The notes under the pieces were generated by a model. That model was not told where the DNA came from. It made no database searches and saw only the letters and a list, made by a program, of their open reading frames with translations. This document shows, piece after piece, positions 48,208-56,308 of a stretch of DNA of 64,000 nt. This DNA is from Chryseobacterium sp. 52 (GTDB lineage Bacteria; Bacteroidota; Bacteroidia; Flavobacteriales; Weeksellaceae). The stretch lies in the NCBI RefSeq assembly GCF_002754245.1, contig NZ_PEEX01000001.1, forward strand, positions 4,878,001 to 4,942,000, read 5' to 3'. The translations under genes and the position numbers were made by a program. Positions within the stretch are counted from its first letter, which is position 1. Each line of letters begins with the position of its first letter.

Positions 48208-48342
48208 CAAGTAACAAGAGTTGCCTTTGAAAATGCAGTTTCTGTTTCCGGAATGCTTCTTACCACTGAATGTGTAATCACTGAAGTGAAAAAAGACGAA
48301 CCTGCTATGCCAATGGGTGGTGGAATGCCAGGAATGATGTAG
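48208..48342 (+). pseudogene. groEL 3' remnant 4 (about 135 bases)
   Basis: It starts AAGTAACAAGAGTTGCC, homologous to groEL 40768, and ends TAG with a type B flank (TCTTAACTGCC). It contains KKDEP in place of KSAEP, a donor-specific difference. Confidence 0.94.
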
Positions 48343-48365
48343 TCTTAACTGCCATATATAAATTA

Positions 48366-48399
48366 AAACCGTTCTACTTTTTGTAGAGCGGTTTTTTTA
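48366..48399 (+). terminator. groEL-type terminator copy 5 (type B)
   Basis: AAAACCGTTCTAC...GTAGAGCGGTTTTTTT. Confidence 0.93.
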
Positions 48400-48501
48400 T
48401 TTTTAAATTTATATTAAGTTGTTTTGTATATTGGGTTATCATAAGTAACTTTAATATAGGTGCAAAAAACTATATATAAAATCAAAATAACATAGGCAAT
48501 A

Positions 48502-49071
48502 ATGAAAAACACAATTCTCTTTGTCCTTATTATACTAATATCTTATAGCTGTTCACTAGGTAGATTCAATAATGTTCCTGTTCAAAATGAAATTGATCTT
48601 TCCTTTAAAAAATTCACCGAAATTAAAAAAGAAGAAATAAGTAAAAAATCAAAAGATATCACGCTGGGATATTTCTGGGGAATTGAAGACGATATTTATC
48701 CAACTTTTGAAAAGCATACATTTGAAATTCCTAAATCTTATCAAAGAAATGAAAATAACTTCATTCTTAAAGTAGATTATTTTTTTACAAAAGATGACCA
48801 AACCCAACTCAAGTTCTATGAATGGAATGAAAATGAAAAAGCTGAAATATCTCCTAATCAGTTTAATGAAAAATTCCACGAAATCAAAAAATATTTAACT
48901 GAAAACCTTGGCCAACCATACCTGGAAGTATATGAAGATTTAGAAAAATCTAAAGAAGAAACAGTAAGAGACGATATAAAATGGAAGAGTCAAAAATTGA
49001 ATGCCTATCTATTTCGTTTTAAGGGAAAAGGTGGGTTCGATCAAATAAGATTAGTAATTTATAAAGATTAA
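48502..49071 (+). CDS. Lipoprotein of unknown function fused at its stop to a groEL remnant
   Basis: A 189-residue protein with a lipobox (SYSCS, Cys at about 16) and an acidic/Lys-rich body without known motifs. Its stop codon TAA (49069-49071) is the beginning of the groEL remnant TAACAAGAGTTGCC. The last codons may therefore have been trimmed or created by the junction. If so, the original C-terminus was slightly different. Confidence 0.7.
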   Translation: MKNTILFVLIILISYSCSLGRFNNVPVQNEIDLSFKKFTEIKKEEISKKSKDITLGYFWGIEDDIYPTFEKHTFEIPKSYQRNENNFILKVDYFFTKDDQTQLKFYEWNENEKAEISPNQFNEKFHEIKKYLTENLGQPYLEVYEDLEKSKEETVRDDIKWKSQKLNAYLFRFKGKGGFDQIRLVIYKD

Positions 49072-49199
49072 CAAGAGTTGCCCTTAAAAACGCAGCTTCT
49101 GTATCTGGAATGCTTCTTACAACTGAATGTGTTATCACTGAAATTAAGAGCGCTGAACCTGCTATGCCAATGGGTGGCGGAATGCCGGGAATGATGTAA
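49069..49199 (+). pseudogene. groEL 3' remnant 5 (about 130 bases)
   Basis: It starts at TAACAAGAGTTGCCC, the same breakpoint as remnants 4 and 7. It ends TAA with the type C flank TAGCGTGTCGCTAAGAC. Confidence 0.94.
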
Positions 49200-49227
49200 T
49201 AGCGTGTCGCTAAGACAATTTAATATA

Positions 49228-49260
49228 TAAACCGTTCTGCTTTTGTAGGGCGGTTTTTTA
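49228..49260 (+). terminator. groEL-type terminator copy 6 (type C)
   Basis: AACCGTTCTGC...TGTAGGGCGGTTTTTT. Confidence 0.93.
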
Positions 49261-49373
49261 TTTTGTAGATAACTCCTTTGTTTATCATTTATTATATACT
49301 ATTGCGTTTATCCAAAAACAACTAAAAATAAACCGTTGTTTAACAAGCAATTGTACAATACACATATGAAATA

Positions 49374-49428
49374 AGCGCAATAATATATATGTGATATTTA
49401 CGCAATGCGTATATTTAGACGTTATCTG
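49374..49428 (+). repeat. 5' leader element E3 with unit core GTTATCTG
   Basis: GCGCAATAATATATATGTGA is followed by CGCAATGCGTATATTTAGAC and GTTATCTG (49421-49428). The closing inverse core is at 50092-50099. Confidence 0.85.
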
Positions 49429-49450
49429 TAATTTTTTAAAAACTGCATCC

Positions 49451-50083
49451 ATGAAAAATATTTGCAAGCTAATTTTAGTGTTTATTTTACCAATTTTATT
49501 TGGATGTAAAGACGAAAAAAAAATACAAAGAAAAGAATTTCTAAAAATTGCAAAAATTTATTTTAGCGAAGAGTTAAAAAAGAATGCAGATTATAAATCC
49601 TTAGACTCTTTGAGAATATTAAGAATTGACACATTGTCTGATAAAGATGAATTATATGTATATATATGTCAATTATATAGATATAAAAACCATTTATTAT
49701 CACAATCAAAATTGCCGAAAGATTTGTACGAATTAAAATATGGAACTGATGATTTTGGTTCGCAAATGTATGAAGACTACGTAAATAAGTTAGAATATAA
49801 GTCTGTAAAAGAAAAAGAAGCAAAATTTAATGTTCTGAGGGATTCTATTGACATTATTAAAAAACAAATAAAACATTATGAACAATTATTAGTCAAAAAA
49901 GATAGTTTAAATTTATGTATGTATGAAGTTGAATATTTTTATCAAATAACAAATAAAAATATGATTACTGAAAAGGGTGTGACAGATTTAATATTTACAA
50001 AGGATATGAAAATATATGAAAATAAATATCAGGTTATGACCGAGTACAAAAATCTTCAAAAAAAATTTCCATTTATTAAATAG
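49451..50083 (+). CDS. Lipoprotein of unknown function, cassette cargo
   Basis: A 210-residue protein with a lipobox (ILFGC, Cys at about 19) and a strongly charged helical body (coiled coil likely around residues 130-160). No family recognised. The start is the ATG at 49451. The frame also reads upstream through the leader element, as it does for two other units. It is very rich in A and T compared with the core genome. Confidence 0.7.
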   Translation: MKNICKLILVFILPILFGCKDEKKIQRKEFLKIAKIYFSEELKKNADYKSLDSLRILRIDTLSDKDELYVYICQLYRYKNHLLSQSKLPKDLYELKYGTDDFGSQMYEDYVNKLEYKSVKEKEAKFNVLRDSIDIIKKQIKHYEQLLVKKDSLNLCMYEVEYFYQITNKNMITEKGVTDLIFTKDMKIYENKYQVMTEYKNLQKKFPFIK

Positions 50084-50090
50084 AAAAACT

Positions 50091-50099
50091 GCAGATAAC
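50091..50099 (+). repeat. Inverse core GCAGATAAC closing unit E3
   Basis: Pairs with GTTATCTGT (49421) at eight of nine positions, and is followed by ATTGTATTGGCAA. Confidence 0.78.
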
Positions 50100-50142
50100 A
50101 TTGTATTGGCAACGGTCAGTAACCGAGGCAATTTAATATACT

Positions 50143-50174
50143 AACCGTTCTATTTTTAATAGGGCGGTTTTTTT
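50143..50174 (+). terminator. groEL-type terminator copy 7 (type C, no coding remnant)
   Basis: GAGGCAATTTAATATACTAACC...AGGGCGGTTTTTTT. Confidence 0.9.
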
Positions 50175-50376
50175 GCATTATATAAAATTCTTTGCTCCTC
50201 ATTAAGAATATCAAAATTTAGAAAATTTTATCACTTCTTTCATATCTAAATTTTTGCATGTCATACAAATTTGAATATAATCATTAAGTCATAAGTACGT
50301 TTCACAATAAGGAACGACTAAAGCAGTTATATACCTCAATACATAAATTCATATCTATAATTTTTTTTATATTAAC

Positions 50377-50384
50377 TATATTTG
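50377..50384 (+). promoter_or_regulatory. -7 promoter box of the 50.4-51.1 kb gene pair
   Basis: TATATTTG, an exact TAnnTTTG match 18 bases before the ATG at 50403, so the transcript would have a very short leader. Confidence 0.6.
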
Positions 50385-50402
50385 TAGTTAAAAATATAAT
50401 TG

Positions 50403-50774
50403 ATGAGTTTGAATTTTATAAAAGAATTAATGGTGAGGACTGATAATAGTGGGGAGAAATCCACTATTTTAAAGCCATTGACCTGGCTTATTTCCATCTT
50501 AGTGGGTTCTATGATTCTTGCTAATTATCTTAATTTACCTAAATGGATTATTATTATGTTTTCTATTATTGTAGCTCTTATTATTATTCTATTTATTTTT
50601 TCTTATGTTTATTGTCTATTTACTGATAGGGATGCATTAAGAAGTGAGAAATTTTCTATACAAAAAATGGCAATTGAAAAAGGAGTTTATGGAGATAGTC
50701 AATCAGGAATACAGCCTACAAACACTAGAACCATAAATACAAATACAGTTGATGAAAATTCTGATAATATTTAA
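50403..50774 (+). CDS. Small two-helix membrane protein
   Basis: A 123-residue protein with two hydrophobic helices (about 28-45 and 50-75) and a cytosolic polar tail. Start at ATG 50403. Function unknown. It is followed after 11 bases by the 101-residue protein at 50786, suggesting a functional pair. Confidence 0.65.
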   Translation: MSLNFIKELMVRTDNSGEKSTILKPLTWLISILVGSMILANYLNLPKWIIIMFSIIVALIIILFIFSYVYCLFTDRDALRSEKFSIQKMAIEKGVYGDSQSGIQPTNTRTINTNTVDENSDNI

Positions 50775-50785
50775 GAATTAAGAAA

Positions 50786-51091
50786 ATGAAAAAAAGATTT
50801 ATAATTTGCCTAAACGAAAATACTTCAACAGAACAAGATAAATTGTTTATAAATTATATTAATGAAAATAAAGTGGCATGGTGGCATTGGTTAGCAACAA
50901 CATGGCTAATAACAGATACAAATGGAAAGTTAACAGCTAGTGAAATTAGATCAAAACTAAAAGAAATTTTCCCAAATAACTACAATATGGTTTTTGAATT
51001 TAGAGATGATAAAGACACTTGGGCAGGATTTGGTAAAAATAATGGTGATGAAAATATGTTCGAGTGGATAAAAAACAATTGGGAAGATTAA
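50786..51091 (+). CDS. Small soluble protein of unknown function
   Basis: A 101-residue acidic, Trp-rich protein (KVAWWHWLATTWLITD, WAGFG, WIKNNWED). The alternation of a KRFIICLNE strand start and a TASEIRSKLKEIFP helix suggests a compact alpha/beta fold like small effector or immunity proteins, but I cannot name a family. It is probably co-transcribed with the membrane protein just upstream. Confidence 0.6.
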   Translation: MKKRFIICLNENTSTEQDKLFINYINENKVAWWHWLATTWLITDTNGKLTASEIRSKLKEIFPNNYNMVFEFRDDKDTWAGFGKNNGDENMFEWIKNNWED

Positions 51092-51218
51092 ATACAATTA
51101 TGCTTCGCTGTACAAGGTCTCCTGATTTTGAACTGCAAAATAAAAAAAATTATAATTAAAACAAGCTCCGAAGTCTTCATAACTCGGAGCTTATTTTAAA
51201 TTGTTGTTAAGTACAAAT

Positions 51219-51452
51219 CTAGGATTTCTCATCTATTTTGAAATTGAATAATTCTTGAGGATGAATTTCCAAACCTTTAGCTAGTTCCTGTATTGTTGAA
51301 ATTCTTAAATCAACTTCTCCTTTTTCAATTTTGCTGATATTACTATGGTCTACATCACATTTTTGAGCTAACTCCCGATAGCTTAATCCCATCTTCTTTC
51401 TAAATTTTTCAACTCTTTTACCAAAAGCTATTCGAAATTCAATTCTATCCAT
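51219..51452 (-). CDS. XRE-family helix-turn-helix regulator
   Basis: A 77-residue Cro/CI-type repressor (start taken at MDRIEFR, 51452). The HTH lies at about residues 22-45 (LSYRELAQKCDVDHSNISKIEKG), followed by the helix ISTIQELAKGLEI. A one-domain regulator of this size usually represses its own gene and a neighbour. It is divergent from the structured region at 51543-51720 and the gene at 52130. Confidence 0.88.
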   Translation of the reverse strand: MDRIEFRIAFGKRVEKFRKKMGLSYRELAQKCDVDHSNISKIEKGEVDLRISTIQELAKGLEIHPQELFNFKIDEKS

Positions 51453-51534
51453 TGCAATTACCATTATTAAAGCAATTTGGAAAGTTTGCAATAAAAAAAT
51501 GTAGTTGAATTAACCTACAATTGAGAAATTATAT

Positions 51535-51542
51535 TATATTTG
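51535..51542 (+). promoter_or_regulatory. -7 promoter box upstream of the structured region
   Basis: TATATTTG lies about 100 bases upstream of the long hairpin at 51641. It would start a transcript toward the hairpin and the 52130 gene, and may be controlled by the divergent XRE regulator. Confidence 0.5.
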
Positions 51543-51640
51543 TCAATAGATTATATCTGAAGATGTAATTTTGCGATACTTCAAAGAAATATAGAAGCTA
51601 TTGCTTAGAGTCTTGTCATAGAAAACTGGTAATTTTTAAA

Positions 51641-51698
51641 GCAACAAGATGATAAGTATGAAGCTCACGACCTAGGCGTGGGCTCTCTTATCTGTTGC
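51641..51698 (+). ncRNA. Candidate structured RNA or recombination hairpin
   Basis: One long interrupted stem: GCAACA/TGTTGC, then GATAAG/CTTATC, then AGCTCACG/CGTGGGCT around the loop ACCTAGG. No T-run follows, so it is not a simple terminator. It is preceded by a -7 box at 51535 and followed by a short open frame (51718-51819, 33 codons from an ATG). I have a vague memory of the same structure elsewhere in Chryseobacterium-like genomes but cannot name it. Confidence 0.45.
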
Positions 51699-52129
51699 AC
51701 GGTATACCAGTACCTCTATGGCAGATATTGTAGAGTTCCATGCCGTTTTTATTTTATGCTGTTCTGCTTTTCTACAATCATCTTTTTCTAAGCCTGCTTT
51801 ACCACATACAGTATCATGATATGTTACAATGGGGTGTACAATCCATTGCGGCTTTCGGGCTTTTATAAAAACACAAATTCTATCATATTTTTTTGGTAAG
51901 AATATACAATGTTGCACCAGACTGTATGGCCTGTTTACTATCATTCAGAATGTAACGAAATGAAATGAAGAATCTAATCTATAACTGAGATTCCTCCTTC
52001 GTCGGAGTGACAGGAGATGTAAAATTGTATACAATATCTTTTGTCTTGTATGGACAGGAAGTTCAGGCATTGTCAGGACTTCCTCCTTTACAGCCAGTAA
52101 AATCGTACAGTAAAAGAAAATACAAACTC

Positions 52130-52651
52130 ATGAAAAAAACCAGAACAAACCTTCAATCCCGGCTTGAGAAAGGCCGGAAGAAACATTGCGGCATACAGCT
52201 AATGGAAACCCATTTTCAGCTTAATGACCTTGCAACATCCAAAGAGTTGCTAAACGACATTATAAGTTATGCGGTAAAAAGAAATAGCTGGATAAAAGAA
52301 CATCCTGCTGTTATCCTTCACTTTCAGCAGGCTATGCGGTCATTCATCAGTGCGGGCTACTACATAACGTTGCAGGAAAAGAAAACAATTACAGCTCCCA
52401 AATTGGAAGATGTCTCTCCGTTGGTTCTCGGCTTGCTGTCGGAGAAAGAATACCGAAATCCTCTGCTGGTCTTTAAAAAAGCATTCAGAGAATACAGCAT
52501 CCAGGAATTTGACTATTTTATTTCCGGGATGGTCTATTTCTCACTGGGAGCCTATGACAGCCTACCGGAAAGGAATATCGTGAGTCCCTACATTCATCTG
52601 ACTAAAATGCTGGATGCAGCACACCTTATTCTGGAAAGAAGAGCGAAATAA
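52130..52651 (+). CDS. Conserved accessory-genome protein of unknown function
   Basis: A 173-residue helical protein (MKKTRTNLQSRLEKGRKKHCG ... MVYFSLGAYDSL). I chose the ATG at 52130 because the codons upstream belong to a repetitive spacer. The style resembles conserved hypothetical proteins carried on Bacteroidota mobile elements, but I see no catalytic motif. It forms one island with the XRE regulator and hairpin. Higher G+C than the flanking cargo suggests a separate acquisition. Confidence 0.65.
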   Translation: MKKTRTNLQSRLEKGRKKHCGIQLMETHFQLNDLATSKELLNDIISYAVKRNSWIKEHPAVILHFQQAMRSFISAGYYITLQEKKTITAPKLEDVSPLVLGLLSEKEYRNPLLVFKKAFREYSIQEFDYFISGMVYFSLGAYDSLPERNIVSPYIHLTKMLDAAHLILERRAK

Positions 52652-52925
52652 TAGGATTACATTAAAAATTGTATCATTAGCCTGAGCTCTGGTATTTAGT
52701 TACAACCCCTATTGTTTGTAACTAACGGATTTCACCTGTAGTCCCCCCCAAGTTACGGGAGACTTCATTACATTGTATTTCATAACAAACACTATTGTTT
52801 GCAACAAAAGTAGAAGTTGTTTTATGGCAAACAGATGTGTTTGTAACTTCTGTAGGCTGTGACTGATGAGAAACTGGATTGCACAGGTTATATAATTTTA
52901 GATTAGTACTATTTACATCCATTTA
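52652..52925. other. Non-coding spacer with short internal repeats
   Basis: It contains two copies of CTATTGTTTG (52706 and 52793) in related settings, each followed by TAAC/CAAC. No open frame on either strand looks real. The leader element E4 follows. Confidence 0.4.
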
Positions 52926-52961
52926 ATATGTACGCAATGTGTAAATTTGGATGTTAGTGGC
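52926..52961 (+). repeat. 5' leader element E4 with unit core GTTAGTGGC
   Basis: A shortened element: ACGCAATGTGTAAATTTGGAT and GTTAGTGGC. Here the -7-like box is perfect (TAAATTTG), supporting a promoter role. The closing core is broken by palindrome P6 (see 54698). Confidence 0.75.
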
Positions 52962-53010
52962 AAACGTAAATGACACTTACTAAAATTGAACAAACAAAAG
53001 CGTAAAACGA

Positions 53011-54690
53011 ATGAAGTATTTATTTTTTACATTTTTAATTTTACTGACAAGTTTAACATCAGTATGTGCTCAACAAACCAATCCCGCAGACAGTATTTAC
53101 AATATCCAGGACAGCGTTTTAATACCAACAAAGAGCGGAATTCCAATCTCAGCAATTGTAGTCCGTAAAAAAACAAACGTTCAACCATTGCCGGCGGTGC
53201 TTTTTTACACAACCTATTATCAAGGAAATGGTGATGCAGTTCTTGGCAAAAGGTCCGCTGACAGAGATTATGTAGGCATTGTTGCTTATGCTCGTGGCAT
53301 AAGGACTGACCGAAATCACTATATACCTTACGAAAACGAAGGAACAGACATTTATGACATCATAGATTGGGTTAGCAAACAATCCTGGTGTAATGGAAAA
53401 GTTGGAATGTTAGGTGGAAGTTACACAGGTTTCTCACAATGGGCAGCTGTAAAAAATATTCACCCCGCACTTAAAACCATTGTGCCCCAGGTGGCAATAA
53501 TGCCCGGTTTCGATACACCAATGGAAAACAATGTTCTAAGTACTATTTCGTTAAGTTGGCCTTACGACAACATATATAAATCTGAACCCAAAAAGAGTTT
53601 ATTTTCTGAATGGTTTGAAAAAGGAGGTTCATTTAGAAGTTTAGATAGTTTGGCAGGAATTCCAAATCCTATATTTCAAAAATGGTTACAACATCCAAAT
53701 TATGATGCATATTGGAAATCATTAGTTCCAACACCACAAGAGTATGCCAAAATTAATATTCCTGTCTTATCTATAACCGGGTATTATGATGGTGCTCAAA
53801 TTAGTGCTTTACAATATTTCAAATTACATAACCAATTTAACAAAAACGCAAACCATTATTTTGTAATTGGTCCTTATAATCATTGGGGCGGACAGCGAAA
53901 TGCAGCTCCTAATCTGATGGGCTATGAAATTGACAGCGTTGCCAACGTAAGTATGGGGGATCTGGCTTACCAATGGCTTGATTATATTTTAAAAGATAAG
54001 CCCAAACCGAATTTGTTAAAAGATAAAATAAACTTTGAGCTTATGGGTAAAAACGAATGGAAGCACGTTGCCTCATTAAACAAAATGAATAACGACACAC
54101 TGACATTCTACTTAAATAATAAAACCCTGGCTAGTAAAAAGCCAAAAAAGAAAAGTTTTGTAACGCAAACCGTGGATTTTAAAGATAGAGAAAGTCAAAA
54201 TAATTATTATACACCAAAAATTATTTTAGATACACTTGACGCAAGTGGTGGTTTAGTTTTTATGACGCAGCCATTTGAGAAAGATTTTTCTATGAATGGT
54301 TCATTTATTGGCCACCTTTATGCAACGATCAATAAAAAGGATATGGATGTTTCATTGGCTTTATATGAGCTAATGCCTAACGGAAAGTACTTTTATTTAA
54401 CCCGATATCTTGGGAGAGCCAGCTATGCAAAAGACAACTCTAAACGGCAATTGTTAAAACCAAACCAGAAAGAAAGTATTCCTTTTAACAACACCCGATT
54501 TATAAGCAAACAAATCAGTAAAGGCAGTCAACTTGTAATAGTACTTAACATCAACAAACATCCCTATGATATTATCAATTACGGTTCAGGAAAAGAAGTA
54601 ATAGACGAAACTATAAAAGATGCAGGTGAACCATTACAGATAAAATGGCATAACGATAGTTTTATAAAAATCCCAATATGGAAAAACTAA
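53011..54690 (+). CDS. CocE/NonD-family hydrolase (X-Pro dipeptidyl-peptidase type)
   Basis: A 559-residue secreted hydrolase. A signal peptide (to SVCAQ) is followed by the S15-like alpha/beta domain with nucleophile elbow GGSYTGFSQW (Ser about 137), acid in TGYYDGAQ (about 256) and His in GPYNHWGGQ (about 295). A C-terminal jelly-roll domain (about 350-555) completes the CocE architecture. Members cleave esters, cephalosporins or Xaa-Pro peptides; the substrate here is unknown. Confidence 0.92.
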   Translation: MKYLFFTFLILLTSLTSVCAQQTNPADSIYNIQDSVLIPTKSGIPISAIVVRKKTNVQPLPAVLFYTTYYQGNGDAVLGKRSADRDYVGIVAYARGIRTDRNHYIPYENEGTDIYDIIDWVSKQSWCNGKVGMLGGSYTGFSQWAAVKNIHPALKTIVPQVAIMPGFDTPMENNVLSTISLSWPYDNIYKSEPKKSLFSEWFEKGGSFRSLDSLAGIPNPIFQKWLQHPNYDAYWKSLVPTPQEYAKINIPVLSITGYYDGAQISALQYFKLHNQFNKNANHYFVIGPYNHWGGQRNAAPNLMGYEIDSVANVSMGDLAYQWLDYILKDKPKPNLLKDKINFELMGKNEWKHVASLNKMNNDTLTFYLNNKTLASKKPKKKSFVTQTVDFKDRESQNNYYTPKIILDTLDASGGLVFMTQPFEKDFSMNGSFIGHLYATINKKDMDVSLALYELMPNGKYFYLTRYLGRASYAKDNSKRQLLKPNQKESIPFNNTRFISKQISKGSQLVIVLNINKHPYDIINYGSGKEVIDETIKDAGEPLQIKWHNDSFIKIPIWKN

Positions 54691-54697
54691 ACGCCCA

Positions 54698-54730
54698 CTC
54701 CCGAACGAATCCTTTCGTATGGCTTTCTTA
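54698..54730. repeat. Partial palindromic element P6
   Basis: CGAACGAATCCTTTCGTATGGCTTT matches the left arm of P2, truncated before the right arm. It sits directly after CGCCCACT, where the inverse core of unit E4 (GCCACTAAC) is expected. Confidence 0.7.
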
Positions 54731-54734
54731 AAAC

Positions 54735-54765
54735 AAAACCGCTTAGATTTTCTGAGCGGTTTTTA
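54735..54765 (+). terminator. groEL-type terminator copy 8
   Basis: AAAACCGCTTAGATTTTCTGAGCGGTTTTTAT. It has the same CCGCT/AGCGG core, with a diverged stem top. Confidence 0.9.
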
Positions 54766-55102
54766 TATTTTTATAACAATCCTGAGCAGCAAAGTCTCAA
54801 GACTTCATCTCATTATCGTGAACCAGAATTCCAGCTGATGATCAAATTTTGAAGGTTAACAAGCCTACTTTTACCTCTCTTCGTATAATCAATGGTAAAA
54901 CCCAAAAACGATGAAATACCAAACCCGATGGAGCTCATTTGCATCCGTAACTTTTATACGATAAAACACAAATTATAAATCAGCATTATTATCCTTCAAA
55001 ATTTTAAAACACCTGTAATACTGTTTCAAAATACTATGTATCATGAAAACAATTTGTAAATTCGAAGTCACTCAATAACCTGTAAATAATCAAATAAAAA
55101 CA
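54766..55102. other. Intergenic region without recognisable content
   Basis: About 340 bases of mixed sequence. A GGTTAACAAGCC at about 54855 resembles the left half-sites elsewhere but has no partner that I can find. It probably holds the promoter of the next gene. Confidence 0.35.
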
Positions 55103-55642
55103 ATGACCAAACAAGTGAAGACAGCAATTGTATTATTAGCAACAGTTGCAAGCATGAGCGTGAATGCTCAGAAAAAAGGACCTGTCAAATCCGTAAAACC
55201 AACTACTGAAAGCAAAGCTGCGAAACCCACCAAACAGGAAACTATGGATTGGATTGCAGGCAAAATGAAAGAAAATTTAACCACCTATAATGACAGAGTA
55301 TTTGTTTCTTATCAAGACGGGATTTTTATTTATAGAAGCAACTATGGAATTAGTAAATTTTGTGAATACAGCTATGACCTAAACAAGGTTACAGGAATGA
55401 ACGATGAATTCTCTGACTTTTATGTTTCAGGAAATAAACACCTTTTTGCTCACTGTGATTATGACAGGGAGGGTGAAGGAAATTATTATAACTATATTTC
55501 TATAAGTGGACCCAATTATAATAAGTACAGATCACCTTTTAACTTCGGTTCAGACCAAGCTTTAGTTGAAAGATTAAAGAAAGCGTTTACAACATTAGTT
55601 GAATACAATTCAACGAAAAAAGGCGCTGAAGAAAAATTTTAA
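55103..55642 (+). CDS. Secreted protein of unknown function
   Basis: A 179-residue protein with a signal peptide (to VNAQ) and a Lys/Thr/Pro-rich linker (about 25-45). The small body is rich in Tyr and Phe (FVSYQDGIFIYRSNYGISKFCEYSYDL). No family recognised. It is followed by groEL-type terminator copy 9, without groEL codons. Confidence 0.7.
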   Translation: MTKQVKTAIVLLATVASMSVNAQKKGPVKSVKPTTESKAAKPTKQETMDWIAGKMKENLTTYNDRVFVSYQDGIFIYRSNYGISKFCEYSYDLNKVTGMNDEFSDFYVSGNKHLFAHCDYDREGEGNYYNYISISGPNYNKYRSPFNFGSDQALVERLKKAFTTLVEYNSTKKGAEEKF

Positions 55643-55767
55643 TTCTAAGAACAAAAACTTCCTATCTCTTTCATGTTGGCGCAAGGTCCCGCTTGTTCCC
55701 GATAAAAATCCTACACTTTCGCGAATATCTTGTTCCTTACAATTAAAAGATAAAAGTAATATTTATA

Positions 55768-55800
55768 TAAACCGTTCTGCTTTTACAGGGCGGTTTTTTA
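55768..55800 (+). terminator. groEL-type terminator copy 9 (no coding remnant)
   Basis: AACCGTTCTGC...ACAGGGCGGTTTTTT. Confidence 0.92.
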
Positions 55801-55837
55801 TGTTTTATATTCGTATAATACTTCAATCTGAGTATCA

Positions 55838-56044
55838 ACTGCAATTCCAGCAAAAACTACTTTTAAACCAATACCAAAACTCAATACCCTTTTAATCTTC
55901 ATCTTCATATTTTCTTTAATATTTACTTATGAATACGCTTTTAAAATGACTTCTTTAAACAAAGAAAACGTTGCAAAAGAAATGATGAATCTTGACATTA
56001 CAAAAGGGGCGTACAATTTCTATAGTGCTTTATTAAACCCTTGA
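55838..56044 (+). pseudogene. Possible remnant of a small membrane protein gene
   Basis: One frame stays open for about 69 codons to a TGA at 56042, encoding a hydrophobic helix (LLIFIFIFSLIF) and a polar tail (TYEYAFKMTSLNKENVAKEMM, then NLDITKGAYNFYSALLNP). It has no plausible start at its 5' end. It ends exactly where palindrome P3 begins. Either a truncated gene or chance. Confidence 0.35.
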
Positions 56045-56150
56045 TACCGCATGATTGTATCGTTTAGCTTTGGCTTTTAGATGATATTATTAGAATGTTT
56101 AATTTATAATAATACGTAAACCACACGAAGGATTTGGGCAGTAGCAGGGT
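56045..56150. repeat. 100-bp palindromic element P3 (diverged)
   Basis: TACCGCATGATTGTATCG ... GATTTGGGCAGTAGCAGGG. The arms are clearly related to P4 but only partly complementary. Confidence 0.85.
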
Positions 56151-56177
56151 TTATTCAAATATTAAAAAAAATAATTT

Positions 56178-56272
56178 AATGATTTACAAACAGATAGCCA
56201 GAACCAGAACAGCGTTAGTACAATTATATCTATTTTATATTGCTGCAATGCGTAAATTCGGGTGTTAACCGT
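56178..56272 (+). repeat. 5' leader element E5 with unit core GTTAACCGT
   Basis: GATTTACAAACAGATAGCC, then ACAATTATATCTATTTTATA, then GCAATGCGTAAATTCGGG and GTTAACCGT (56264-56272). The inverse core is at 58627. Confidence 0.88.
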
Positions 56273-56308
56273 AATGAGCACCCTGCAAACACGAACAGCC
56301 AGATAAAA

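Noticed and set aside
51672..51944. A 90-residue reverse-strand frame
   Set aside because: It overlaps the structured hairpin, has no family resemblance and lacks a plausible promoter; likely chance.
51941..52015. GAATGTAACGAAATGAAATG and CCTCCTTCGTCGGAGTGACA stretches as regulatory sites
   Set aside because: They resemble common low-value spacer repeats of Chryseobacterium-like genomes; no evidence of function here.
52722..52922. A 66-residue reverse-strand frame before the CocE-type gene
   Set aside because: It is made of internally repetitive spacer sequence, without family resemblance or upstream signals.
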